Assembly: GCA_030220185.1 (NCBI GenBank)
Contig: JASPKZ010007541.1
Location: forward strand, 379,501-443,500
Source: Diploptera punctata
Taxonomy: Eukaryota; Arthropoda; Insecta; Blattodea; Blaberidae
Direction: 5' to 3'
DNA: 64,000 bases
In this document: piece by piece, positions 42,925 through 53,995 of the stretch
How the letters are laid out: every line of letters begins with the position of its first letter
Numbering within the stretch: position 1 is the stretch's first letter
Notes under the pieces: model-generated
What the model was told of the DNA's origin: nothing
Databases searched by the model: none
The model's input: only the letters and a program-made list of their open reading frames with translations
Translations under genes and position numbers: made by a program

Positions 42925-43385
42925 TTCTAACACACTGGCACTATTGAATCCACAGGTTCTTGGCTGCGCGTACGTACGCTTTCTTGAGCTAATATTTTCC
43001 AATCATCCCCTGTATATTATAGTTCCTTCAAATCATGGTTAATATTATTATTCGACCTCATTATTGGTCCATCAACTGTGCGTTTTCCCTCTGGGTATCC
43101 TACAATAATCTTCATGCCCACCTATCATTTCACATACGAGCCACATGTCCTGCCCATCGCAGTAACAGTTCTTATTAAATCTGTTTTTTTATAAAATGCC
43201 GTAGATCGCTGTTATGTAATCTTCTCCATTCACTTCTCTATTCGTCCCTCTTTACTCCTAAAATTTCCTACTTTGTCATCAAATACTCGTAATTATGTTT
43301 CCTCTTTTAAAGTAAGAGTCTATTTTTCGCATCCATATAATATAACTGCAAAAATAACAGTTTCATATATTTTCATTCTAACAAT
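42925..43385 (-). mobile_element. LINE family A tail relic
   Basis: The minus strand covers the segment from IKLYKTIILPVILYGC-like sequence (43385) to the tail near 42930, where CACTGGCACTATTGAATCCA marks the 3' end. Many indels, no frame. Confidence 0.8.
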
Positions 43386-44002
43386 TTAGGGCCGAATATG
43401 GTTAAAGGGAATGCTGGAGCCTTTCTTCGGGCCGTGAACCCGTCGAAATAAATGGCCGTTTGAGCATGTGTGTTAGTGCCTGATGTGTGTCGAGTAAAAA
43501 CAACATAACAGACTATCTCCGTATAGTATATTTTATCTCATTCTTTCCACAAAATAAAGATGCATAATACAAGATAAATAAGGTTGTCGTATTAGGGTTT
43601 TAAATCTGATCTCATCTCCACTAGGGTATCTAAAAAAATTGAAGTAGGCCTGTTTTATTTGTAACGCATACTATCGTAATTCATTTGTATAATGTTAAAA
43701 CAATTGTAAGTTTGTTGTACGTAGGACCGTGCCGAGTTGCTTCGAAACATGTCAGTACTTGCAAACTTTGAAAATAAAATTTGAACTTATTTTGATTGTA
43801 TAATAGTAAATAGTTATATGTTTTGGGAATATTGATGTTTTATTTACTAAATAAATGTTTAGTTCTAGAATATTTCTATACTTTTTTTCTCGTTTATACT
43901 GTTCTTCCTTTTTTTTGTTCTGCCTTTTTTTCCTCTTTCTTTTACCTGTTTTTTAACTTTATTTTATCCTCACATAGTCACAAAGAGAAGGACACACACA
44001 CA
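43386..44002. other. unassigned stretch
   Basis: The frame 43823-44020 is Phe/Leu-rich from T-rich DNA and not credible. No repeat recognised. Confidence 0.3.
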
Positions 44003-44109
44003 CACCCAGGCCCAGGGTAGAGATTTAAAATCGCCTAACCTACCAGGATTCGAACCCATGTCCCCGGAGTGAAAGGTAAGGACTCCACCTACTACTCCAC
44101 GGCGACGGA
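44003..44109 (-). mobile_element. tRNA-like SINE fragment (family 5)
   Basis: On the minus strand, GCCGTGGAGTAGTAGGTGGA gives a loose A-box and GGGTTCGAATCCTGG a good B-box, followed by a body ending in (TG)n. Probably a SINE head with a short body. Confidence 0.5.
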
Positions 44110-44116
44110 CTTTAAA

Positions 44117-44190
44117 TTAAGCTTATCGGGAATCGAACCTGTGACGTTTTGCATACGAAGCATGCCATTGGGCACTGAACTAAGCGTTTG
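44117..44190 (-). tRNA. tRNA-Thr-like fragment (pseudogene or SINE head)
   Basis: On the minus strand the anticodon arm GCATG-CTTCGTA-TGC would give anticodon CGT. The B-box GGTTCGATTCC and A-box-like TTAGTTCAGTG are present, but the acceptor and D arms do not pair well. A functional tRNA is unlikely. Confidence 0.4.
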
Positions 44191-45216
44191 CTGTCTCTTG
44201 AAAATCTGAAGAAGGCATCGAATATGTGCATTTTTTTATGACGATAACAATGAATCAGCCTTAAATATGGTTCAGTATAATGATACAAGTACCATAATGT
44301 TATGAGGTGTTGGTATATAGCTTGAACTGTTTTGTCATTGGCGTGGAAACCCCACTGTTTACAACTGAATACAATTGAAGTCATTGCCAGTTGACGCGAG
44401 CAATGATTACGAACGACAGACAACCTACCTTAACACTATTACACTATTTCGTAGAAAATACATATGTAAGACACAAATATTTCCAGGAATTATTTCAATT
44501 CATAAAATCACTAGTAGCGGTTACTTTGGAACAGGTAGATTTTTTAAAATAATTTCACACCTACTTTACACAAAACATTCCAGTTTTCCTTAATTAGTTC
44601 AGACAAATATTTTTCACAATCAAAAATGTTTATTCGTTTTTCAAGACCTTCGCAAACACAGTGCCATGAATATCCGGAGTTTCTTTCTCCTGAATGCAGA
44701 CACATTGATTTTTTTAGAATTATTAACATCACGTACTAGATAGCTAATCACAAACTTACCGATCACCTTCCAGATTACGACTGATGGCCAAAAATAATAA
44801 AATAAAAGAACTGCCTTGCGATCTGCGCGAACAGGTGGTGAGCAGAAATTCGGCCTCACAATATATAAGCCCCGGGTTCTAACAAGGGAATGGTACGAAC
44901 AGTTGTCGTATCATGAACAACGCCTGAGACGCCATATGAAAGTACGCAAGGAGTAATAGAGAATCACCAAGTTTTAGGTGCAATGGATGAGAAATGAAAC
45001 GAAACAACACGAAAATAGAAACTCAACTACACACATTTCTGTCAACGCATTTGAAAGAAATATTCAAACAATTCCCTGTTTAACTGTTATTTCAATGATT
45101 CTGTGCGGACAGCATCCGGCATCTTCAAACCTTCTTCAATATTTTGAAAGACAGTCTTGTTCTTTATTTTCCACTTCAGAGTCATAACGGTCTTGAAGGG
45201 CACTCGAGGTGACGAA
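44191..45216. other. unassigned stretch
   Basis: Several short frames without motifs. AATATATAAGCCCCGGG at about 44860 resembles a TATA element, but no gene can be tied to it. Confidence 0.3.
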
Positions 45217-45627
45217 TCAATGGCCAGTCCAGGAAGGCACTTGAGGAAGGTCGGTGTTGCCATCTTTTGCCCTTGGTTGCTTTGTTAAAATTTTGTATGC
45301 GTCTGCCACGTATCCTACTTGAAATTTGGTTCGCGTCCTCTTTGGTGATGGTGCGAATGAAGAATTGCTGCTTTCGTAATTTGGCGATTGTTGCTCGTAA
45401 TATGTTGGAGTGTCATCTCCAAAGTCGCTGTCTGTGTCCTCGTCACTGTTAGATAATAATAAATCATGGACGAGTGTATGCGCCCCCTCCACAATTAGGT
45501 CCTCCTCAAACAATTCCATCTTTATATGATCTAGTTTCATAAGATCAATTTTGCTTGGCGTTGCCTCTGACGGGCCGAAGATACCTGCCAATATTTTTAC
45601 TACTATTGCTGGATTCATGGTTTCCAT
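45217..45627 (-). CDS. uncharacterised 136-residue protein
   Basis: The minus-strand frame begins at ATG and ends in TGA. I do not recognise the family. The N-terminal ~50 residues look helical and mixed-charge (IVVKILAGIFGPSE, KIDLMKLDHIKMELF). Residues ~58-75 are acidic (SNSDEDTDSDFGDDTP). A Ser/Tyr-rich stretch is followed by basic SPKRTRTKF, a possible nuclear localisation signal. The C-terminal part (VGYVADAYKILTKQPRAK) may continue in another frame beyond the stop. It could be a 5' exon of a host gene or the N-terminal part of a DNA-transposon protein. The neighbouring DNA is less repeat-like than elsewhere. Confidence 0.4.
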   Translation of the reverse strand: METMNPAIVVKILAGIFGPSEATPSKIDLMKLDHIKMELFEEDLIVEGAHTLVHDLLLSNSDEDTDSDFGDDTPTYYEQQSPNYESSNSSFAPSPKRTRTKFQVGYVADAYKILTKQPRAKDGNTDLPQVPSWTGH

Positions 45628-46143
45628 TGTATTTTTTGTACAAACAAAACTCCCTTTGTAGCTACTTTCTGGAAAGAAAAGAATGCCGTGGTTAAATAAT
45701 TAAACATTGCAGTATAACAACCATAGTAGTGTATGTACAGGGAAACCGAAGTGATGCATATGACTATAGCATCTCAACCTGTTGTCCATTGCACCTTAAA
45801 GATTGTATATCAACTGTTCTGATACCCTTCTTTATAATGCAAATATTGTGATCTCCCAACCAAAGACAACTTATTTGTCCTATGTTGAGGTACTATTCCC
45901 TGTTAAAACTAAAGTCAATTTGCGATAACGTGGAAGAGAAGACCTTACGGTCTTAACTCCATCAGATAAATTAAGTAAATAAAGCAAGGGTGGGAGTTGG
46001 TCAGATGTTAATGTTGGCTGTTGTGTGACGTGTAGCAGTCAACTGGTCGACCGACTCGCATCCGTTTATATTTGAGGATCGAACTCTCTGGGACATGCAA
46101 AGCGAAATATTTCATATGCAACCGTTTTCTCAGCACTACTCAC
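45628..46143. other. unassigned stretch
   Basis: Contains a hairpin motif near 45945 (GACCTTACGGTC) shared with about 5800. No other feature seen. Confidence 0.3.
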
Positions 46144-46304
46144 AATGTCCGGTGCGGCATTCCCCACTCGCGGAAAGTTGTGTGGACTTTTGAAAGCTAT
46201 GTTAGAAGATCTCCGTAACATACACAACACGTTTATAAGAGACTGCTGAGCATCCATTTCTTTTCTGTGGAGGTAAAATATCAATTGTGACAAACTGGTG
46301 ATGC
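46144..46304 (-). CDS. candidate internal exon, function unknown
   Basis: On the minus strand a T-rich tract ending TTATTTAG precedes the frame at 46304, and GTGAGT follows it at 46143. The enclosed 161 bases are open in the frame containing LHRKEMDAQQSLINVLCML and FKSPHNFPRVGNAAPDI. Without splicing the frame continues to a stop at 46066. It lies about 500 bp upstream of the unrecognised frame at 45627 on the same strand, so both might belong to one gene, but no homology was recognised. Confidence 0.25.
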
Positions 46305-46310
46305 CTAAAT

Positions 46311-46450
46311 AATAAAATTAAAATTAATAAATAATACGAAAAGTCTGGACTATCAACCAAGACGAGTAAAAAGTGATCTATAATACTTAGAGCCAGAACG
46401 AACCAAAAGGGTTCAATCGGTGCATGAAGAAGAAGAAGAAGAATAAAATT
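46311..46450 (+). mobile_element. short LINE tail insertion with GAA end
   Basis: AATAAAATT at 46311-46319 and 46442-46450 flanks about 120 bp that end in GAAGAAGAAGAAGAAGAA. A 5'-truncated LINE tail is the simplest reading; the coding part is too short to confirm. Confidence 0.5.
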
Positions 46451-46945
46451 GTAATTATACATTTTAAGATTCTCCCATATCACTTATATAAACATGCACT
46501 AGATAATATATAGCTATTTTATATTTATTTCCTATTTTTCGAGCGTAAGCGAGCTACACTTTCTTATAAACTTAATAGTAAAACCATTATTCGACCAATT
46601 AATTAAAAACCCTTAATATGTCATTATTTGTTGTCAAAAATTTCATCATCATGATAGAAATATTATTCTAGATAAAATTTTCCTTAATAATGCTTTTAAG
46701 AACTATCGTAACCCATTTTTGTCGAATTTCGAAAATATTTCTATTAAACCTTAAAAATATATTCTGAATAATTTTACACTCTCATTAATAAACGTAAACT
46801 AAATTCCGATTGGAATTGAAAGCATTATCTTTCCAATATGACCTAACCTTATATTAAATAAAATTATTAACTAATATAAATTAAGAATAATGTCATGTCA
46901 TATAATAATTAACTTTCTTTTATAACATGTTAAATTTATCGTTTA

Positions 46946-47135
46946 GTCCACCGCTGTGGTCTCGGGGTAGCGTGCTGCCTTGTCACGCAGCGGGCCCGGG
47001 TTCGATCCCCGGTCGAGACAGTTTTTCAGGGTGAGGTTTTTATCGGGTTTTTTTCTCACCTGTAAGACGAATGTCAGGAAACCTTTAAGGCCCAAACGGT
47101 CCCCAGAATCATATGGCCATCGCAATCATCATCAT
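46946..47135 (+). mobile_element. SINE family 1 (copy g), 3'-truncated
   Basis: The head is intact: GTGGTCTCGGGGTAGCGTG and GGGTTCGATCCCCGG. The body is conserved to about 47115 (CCCAAACGGTCCCC), then switches to unrelated sequence after a short CATCATCAT run. The usual tail is missing. Confidence 0.88.
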
Positions 47136-49224
47136 TCATATTCATCTTAGGTTAAGCTTAGGATTAGGGACTCTCCTGGCGCACCATTATCATCATCATC
47201 ACCCATCATATCATCGGTGCAACGTAACCGAGCCTTCCAGGGGCCCCAAACTCAGAAGTGGGTTACAAGTACGCCATGCCAGGAGAGATACTAGGAATGT
47301 CGAAAGACAAACCTGGGGCATTTGAAAAAAAAAATTATCGTTTTGGTGTCAACTTTTATTCTGAACGGAAGCAAAATAGCTTCTCAAGTAACATTTAATA
47401 TTCTCCGATTCACGAAACCAAGAAAAATAACTATTTTATGTTTAAACTAAAACAATCAACGATATTTTTATAAGAAGAATTTATTTACATATATGGTGAA
47501 GAATAATACCACCGAACTTTACTTAGTCTTCAAATTTTGAATAAATTAAAATTGTTTCTTCAACAATCAACGATTTTTTATGAAGCTTCACTTGTGTACT
47601 ATCCTCTGACCCCTGCGAAGAGAATCAACAGCTCTACAGTAATTTACCCATATCAGTCCTTCCTAAACCTATTGTAATACAGAAATACTTCATCAAAAAG
47701 TCACCACAACTTCTGACAATACTTTTTTTACATCAAGGGGGTCTGCTTTCCATACGAAGTCTCAAATGAAAGTTGCATTAGCGTAGCACAATTATTGATT
47801 TATATCGAATAGCAGAAAAGAGAAAACTGATTTCAATACATGAATATACCTTTGTTACACTGTAGGACACAGAGCAACATCCGGTCTTGAGAGAAGTCTT
47901 CAACGAAAAAAAAAAACAATGTCCAATGCATTATATCTAGACATTAAATATCAGCTTAGGTAAGATATGTGTAAATATTTATCAAAATATTATCTGTACT
48001 TTCTTGAAGACACGGTATAGATAAAATAGTGAAAATGGAAACTTTGGGATCACTATGATTTATAATGGTAAATCATAGGTTGGTTGCAATGGAAATGAGA
48101 ATACGAAGAAAGGTTCTAATGTAATGTGACCGCCTACTCACTTCTCAGGGATTTATGAGGTCTGCTTTTAATCGATCTCGCACAGCCGGGTACGGTCTCT
48201 CCGAGTACAGCAAAAATTGGAAACGGATATTTCAAATGAAATTAGAATATACCAGACGTTCGTACGTTACTATTACATTTGATATATAACTTATAGATCT
48301 CTCTACAAAATTATAGCGATCAATATGATATTTCACACGGTAATCACATACGTGATCATAGCCGTTTTTTTTTGCCTTTTCTATATCACTGTTGAATATT
48401 GAGATGAGGATTGAACGCGTGTGTTTAGTATTTCACAGATTTCAACAACACCAATATAAGCACTTAAAGCTTATATTTGGTCATTTTAATAAAAGTACTT
48501 GTAGCGATTAATATGTAAGGGGAAGACAGAAAAATTAAGAGACAACTCTAATATGCATGGATCTGAATGAAACTTTTAAAATTTGTCCGAAATATATTAA
48601 ATTGTTCTTAAAATTAAATCAATCGATTTAAAAAATGAAAATAGACAGATCTTACTAATATCGTGATATAAATTATGTATGGGGGAAAAGTAAAACTATT
48701 CAGGTAAAAAATTCAACCTACATTTGTCTAGAATAAAATACTGTAAAAACGCGACCTGCTATACAAATGAGCAATATAAAGTGGGGTATTGTCAGAACTC
48801 GACCCTACTATCACATACACTATCAAATACTATAGGGACCACAAAATAGGGTAAGTGTCACAAGAATTCAATTTAGCCAGTCACATACAACTAAAAAGAA
48901 AACAATAAACTAACATTAGATTGAGCTTATTTAAAAATATTAAAAATCTATTGACAATTGTCTTAGAAAAGACCAATTAACGCGCCCTACTAAGGAATTC
49001 TCAAAAATGGCATGATAAAGAATTACTACCTGCCTAGAAACAGACAACAAAACGACATTACATTCACCTCTAGAAAAGTGTATAATGCTCTTAAACCTGA
49101 CAGTTGTTCCAAAAAGACTGATAGAACATTTTTCCATTAAATATCAAAGAACCATTTTACCCAGTTCTTAGAAATGTTATACATACTAGTAAATAATATT
49201 ATAAAACATAAATATATATTCAAT
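47136..49224. other. long unassigned stretch
   Basis: AT-rich DNA without recognised repeats, tRNA-like boxes or credible frames. Among the longest stretches in the window free of visible transposons, it may be older unique sequence or intron. Confidence 0.35.
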
Positions 49225-49625
49225 TGTAAGGAGTGGATTCGAGAAAAGTGGGAGGAGCCACCGCCTTTATAAGCGAGAACTTATATCAAAAAGCTCAATC
49301 ACTCTCAGTGACTCTGTGTTCAGTGTTGGAACATCGTAGACCTGCAGACCGCGATCTCCGATTCAGTGTTAACATTAGATTCGTCCGAGAAATAGTTAAA
49401 TTTAAAGTTATAGTCCGTTAAGCACTTGGACTTTAAAAATATTGACTCGAGCACGTGGACCTCTAAGTATTTCATCGACTCCACTCTTAGATAAAACTTG
49501 TAACTGTATTAACAAAAGTGTATTTCTCCGAAAATAAAGAGTTCTTGGATTCGTTAAAATTGAGTGTACATTTATACGTTGTTCTTTTACTTATAAAGAG
49601 TTCATAACCCTGAGATCTCTTGCCT
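49225..49625 (+). mobile_element. candidate solo LTR
   Basis: Begins TGTAAGGAGTGG. It contains TTTATAAG at 49265, about 40-50 bp before TCAGTGACTCTGTGTTCAGT (initiator-like), and AATAAA at 49533. That order (TATA, start site, poly-A signal) is typical of insect retrovirus-like LTRs. I could not fix the 3' boundary or a target duplication, and no adjacent internal region was recognised. Confidence 0.35.
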
Positions 49626-49699
49626 ACCACCAAGCTTCGGTACATACTATATTGCATAGTGTAAAAAGTAGTAGTAGTAGTAGTAGTAATAGGACTTTA

Positions 49700-50040
49700 C
49701 TTACTTACTTACTCACTGGCACTATCGAACCCGAAGGTTCATGGCCGCGCGGACATAAGCTCTCCATACATCCCTATCCTGAGCTAATGCTTTCCAATCA
49801 TTCCCTGTATAATCTACTTCCCTCAAATCATACTTAATGTTGTTCTCCCACCTCATTCTTGGCCTACCAACTGGGCGTTTTCCCTCTGGCTTTCCTACAA
49901 GAAGCTTCCATGCACGTCTTTCATTCCCCATACGTGCAACATGTCCTGCCCATCGCAGTCTACGAGACTTAACTGTTCTTATTATATCTGGCTTCCTATA
50001 AAGACCATGTAGTTCATTGTTATGTAGTCTTCTCCATTCA
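49700..50040 (-). mobile_element. LINE family A tail inside LINE C
   Basis: The minus-strand frame 49931-49722 is open: MGNERRAWKLLVGKPEGK, NNIKYDLREVDYTGNDWK and AAMNLRVR. The tail is TTACTTACTTACTCACTGGC on the plus strand. Very similar to 26770-26985, so fairly young. Junctions share only a few bases. Confidence 0.9.
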
Positions 50041-50051
50041 CATTAGACTAA

Positions 50052-50400
50052 AAGTAGGATATCCATCCATAGTAATTCTGCCCGAAGGCAAGTCCTTCAC
50101 TGCAATCATAGCATTTTCATGCCATGCTTGCAGCTTTATTAAGCAATTGTAGGTGTGGTAGCTTCCCGTTGCTTTCCACACTGGTGAAGGATGATGATGG
50201 TGATATGTTGGTGATGGCCATATGATTTCGGGGACCGTTTGGGCCTTAACGTTTTCCTGACATTTGTCTTACAAGTGAGGAAAAACCCCGATAAAAACCT
50301 CACCCAGAAAAAACTGCCCCGACCGGGGATCGAACCCGGGCCCGCAGCGTGACAAGGCAGCATGCTACCTCGAGACCACAGCGGTGGACAAGTAGGATAT
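50052..50400 (-). mobile_element. SINE family 1 (copy h) with 11-bp duplication, inside LINE C
   Basis: Body 50063-50389. AAGTAGGATAT occurs at 50052-50062 and 50390-50400. The head is almost consensus (GGGCCCGGGTTCGATCCCCG), with one change in the anticodon arm region. It appears to be among the youngest SINE copies here. Confidence 0.93.
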
Positions 50401-50869
50401 ATTCAATGTTATTTTCAAATATGGGTCGCACGGGCAGTAAGCCGTACGTACTGTTGACATTCCGTTATAATAAAGTAATATTTGGTAACAGTAAAGAAAA
50501 ACAAAAAGAAAACAATAATATTACAATTGAATCAGTCATTTCGAAATGGGATGATCTCCATTTTTTCTGAAATTCACTTCTTTCGTTATTCCATGTTTAT
50601 ATACCGACTTCCATCGTTTCCGTGTGAGAATGGATCAACTACACTATTCCGTTACCACTTCCTGACTTTATTCAGTAGCAATTTCAGATTCAATGCATTA
50701 TCCTCAACAAGTTGAATCAGTTTTTCTTTCTCTCCTGTAAAATTTTGATCAGCTGTAGATGATCCCTTTTCGAAATGACTGATTCAAAATAAAGAAAACA
50801 CAATAATATTACAATTACATAACAACACAATAATATTATGCATTAATTAAGTTATGTAGAAAGTAACCC

Positions 50870-51420
50870 ACGTTCATCCAATTTTCTGGATTTACCAATA
50901 ACTCGTAGCATGTCAATCTTTCACGATTTGAATTTATATTTCTTTCCGGTAATAACTGATGCCTCCAATATTCTAAATCGTTACATTTTCCTAATATATG
51001 TATCTAGCCTTCAAAGCTCCCGAACATTGGACATATTCGCATATCGTGATCGTCGCTAATTTTTAGAAATTTCCATGCCTCTAGCCAATATCAAGCAAGC
51101 CCTGATCTCTCTTTAAATCCTAGGTTGAGTATATAAGATTCTTTTCTCCAAACATGTTTTAGGTCTCTTTGAAAAAAACAGAGAGCATTTTCCCGTACCC
51201 GTCGGCGAAAATATCTTGTTGGTTTATATCTAAGTACTTTCTCCTTATTTTTCTCCGCACATTCTTGCGATTTTCAGTCTCTTTTTCCCAATCCATCCCA
51301 ATCTTTTGGAGTTCTCTCCTAACCTCGTCTGCCCACAATTTAACATCTATGTTTCTAATTTGGTGGTCGTAACAAATTGCTCTGGGCATTGTTTGTTCAT
51401 CTTGGATTACCCGCAACCAG
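50870..51420 (-). pseudogene. LINE C polyprotein tail, broken
   Basis: The frame 51416-51159 reads VIQDEQTMPRAICYDHQ, KLWADEVRRELQKIGMDW and KYLDINQQDIFADGYGK, then stops. Homology continues in other frames to the knuckle region near 51030, where the RC of CATTGGACATATTCGCATAT is visible, and to about 50880. Point changes and indels throughout. Confidence 0.75.
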
Positions 51421-51450
51421 TATTTGAGTACACGAATTTTGCTGTTTATG

Positions 51451-52084
51451 TCGTCCTGAAATGACCCAAATTCATATAAAATTCCACAGATAGAAATGGC
51501 CTTAATAAGTCCTGTAATATATTTTAGAAAATGCGTACAAATCTTATTTAGTATTTCCGTTCTTTGTAAAAAGTATGAATTTGCCCAGAGTCATGTTGTT
51601 ACTTTACTATAACGCCCTTTTGCAGCTAGTCATTAACGACGAAATTGAAATATGGACCTGAAAGAGAGCCTTCAAAGTTAGCTCAGAATACACTTTTTTA
51701 TGGATCGAGGTTCTTTACGTTTCTTAAATCTACAAAATTTCCATGGATTTAGTACCATTCCATTGAAACCCATACTTAAGATTTGTACACCCTTAAAATA
51801 TTCATCCACCCAGCTGTTTTTGAAACCGCTAACCTTAGAACCAGAGGCTAACGTGCTAAACATTAGATCCACTAGTCATATTACACCATTCGAATGCAAA
51901 CTGAAATGAAAGAGAAGAGAGCCTGTACTTCACTAATACAATCTCTATAATGTAAAAATAATATAATACCTTTTAATCACTATTATGCTACATTTGCGAA
52001 CATGCAGGCTCTAAAGTATATAGAACAATTGTATTTTAATTTAAGTACATATTTATATTAATAGACCTATTATTTAATAATAGT
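51451..52084. other. unassigned stretch
   Basis: The mirror frames 51700-51909 (plus) and 51872-51678 (minus) show no known motif. Nothing else is seen. Confidence 0.3.
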
Positions 52085-52345
52085 CCTCATCACCATCCGT
52101 CATGAATTAGATCATTTTTAGCCCTGGTTTGGCCTCATCTAGCAGTCTTTTAAGAAGTCTTACTGGTCGACGATATCCTTTGGGATTACAATGAATCATC
52201 ATTTTTGGGTTTCTTGAATTATCCATTCTTTTTACATGGTCTAGCCAGTTTAATCTATATCTGTTGAGTTTTTTCTGCTGATTCTACTTATAATTGTTTT
52301 AAAATTTCTTCAATCTCTTTTCGATCTAAAAGATTGCATCCTGCT
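52085..52345 (-). mobile_element. old LINE tail relic
   Basis: On the minus strand, AGCNLLDRKEIEEILKQL-like, then LNWLDHVKRMD-like and PKGYRRPVRLLKRLLDE segments appear in shifting frames. 3' end near ATCACCATCCGTCATG. Directly abuts a family R copy. Confidence 0.6.
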
Positions 52346-52352
52346 GACCACG

Positions 52353-52630
52353 GAATCTGTTCATTATTTTCTATTATTCAATGAATTTTTGGAGAAAATA
52401 ATGCTCTGACCTGTTCAGAATATTAAAAAGTAGGAGCTTCCTTTATCACAAAAGCAGAAGCTGATAAAGAGAAATTGATAAAGAGCGAGGTGAAACACGA
52501 CTGTCATGGGTTGTCATCTTTTAAACGTGATTGGTCATTGACTACCATTTAGGGCATGAGTAATTTAATCGTCACTTAGTAACTCGTCAATTTATTGATG
52601 ATTTGGAAATCGCTCGTGACATTACTTATG
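52353..52630 (+). repeat. family R repeat (copy 5, internally deleted)
   Basis: TCTGACCTGTTCAGAATATT, GTGAAACACGACTGTCATGG and ATTGGTCATTGACTACCATT are conserved. The end continues into GATTTGGAAATCGCTCGTGA and CATTACTTATG, the reverse of the family's left end, so the copy ends with inverted termini. Confidence 0.65.
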
Positions 52631-53810
52631 AATGCAACATTACAATTTTGCCGTTATTTTTAAACTCCCTGCACCTTGTAGTACCCATTGTACTTAAAAG
52701 ATTATTATATTATATCATGAATATGTGGATACCAATACATTGATTAACACTGTTTGTTAGTTGACAATGCAGCATTGGACATAGCTTGAGTCACTTAATC
52801 GCATTGTGAGCTTTATCGAATTTAAGCTGCAAATTATCAATATTTAATGTAACAATGAACCATGATACATATTATGTATTACACTGATTTTGAGCTAAAT
52901 ACCAGTTGTACTGTAAACAAACTTGGTTAAGATATTACTTCGCCGACTCCGTATATTGGGAGAACCGTGATATTCTTTTAATAGCCATATAACTGGATTA
53001 TGCACGATAGAAATATCGTTTGTAGGCAGCATCGTATTTTATAGGAAATGCAACATAAGATGGTACAAATAATTAGAAACCTCCTCCATTTCTAATTTAT
53101 TTATGACAAAAAATGATATAGGCTCACCCAATTAGATGTTTAGACATTTTGCGTGATGTCAATATATAACCTATATTTACTGGTGTAATTTTATTATGTG
53201 CAGAATTTATGTTCCAAGAATATATATATACTTATACATGTAAGACAATATGGATTAACAATAATAAAATGTGTTAATAATTAAATTGTTAAATATAATA
53301 ATTGAAAATAATGAGATAAATATAAATGTACTTACTTTATTTAACTTTCTTGTATCCAATTAATCTTTTAAATTCTTTATAAAGGGCTATTAAAATTATA
53401 TTTCATAGAATAAAATTTCGTGTGGGAATTAATCACAATGTTGGAGGAAACAATATTAACTGGCTCACCTGTAAATTCTGCTGTTATTTTCATCACATCC
53501 TCAATGCCTAATGTAGGATATTTTCACTAAACATGTTTGAAAGTATTCAAAATAGTATATTTCTTTCCGCTTTTCAAGTTATTTGTTTTCCAATGTTTAA
53601 GAAATTTTACATAAATAATGTCATTTAAAAGGGTTGAAAATCCAACGTATTATGCATTTTGCGTACGTCCCCATACGTCCCGCATGGGGAAACGGTAGAA
53701 TTGAAAAATATGATATTAAAATTGTTAAGATGTGTAGATTTTTCTTATCTATAGGAAGGATTCAACTTGAGGACTTGTTCCTTGGAGTTTTCCATCCTAA
53801 ATATCCACCG
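52631..53810. other. unassigned AT-rich stretch
   Basis: No gene, no tRNA-like box and no repeat end recognised. Confidence 0.3.
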
Positions 53811-53883
53811 ATCCCGGCCGGGTTTGAACCCGGACCCTCGGACTTGAGGCACGGAACCTAACCACTAGACCACCGCGGTCGAC
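53811..53883 (-). tRNA. tRNA-like SINE head (possible tRNA pseudogene)
   Basis: On the minus strand, GTCGACCGCGGTGGTCTAGTG and GGTTAGGTTCC give an A-box region like that of tRNA-Glu/Asp genes. GGGTTCAAACCCGGC is a perfect T arm with a near-consensus B-box. The anticodon arm does not form a standard 5+7 loop by eye. Confidence 0.45.
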
Positions 53884-53995
53884 TCGTAAGAATATTGCCT
53901 GCTAGATGACACATTGGGTTGGTATGTTGATCCCATACCATTCATGACATCTAAGGAAAATTACTGTAACTAGATTAACTAGGTTAAGTTGGTCT

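Larger units (their letters stand above)
49668..51450 (-). mobile_element. LINE family C (copy 4) carrying two younger insertions
   Basis: The 3' end is (TAG)n at 49668-49690, followed by AGGACTTTA; LINE A interrupts (49700-50040). LINE C resumes at about 50041, SINE 1 interrupts (50063-50389), and LINE C continues with the CACGGGCAGTAAGCCGTACG block and a short 3' UTR to the coding tail. The 3' UTR minisatellite is nearly absent, replaced by about 230 bp of unrelated sequence at 50535-50790. Confidence 0.85.

Noticed and set aside
43823..44020. Phe-rich 65-codon frame as a membrane protein
   Set aside because: Comes from T-rich low-complexity DNA, with no start context or homology.
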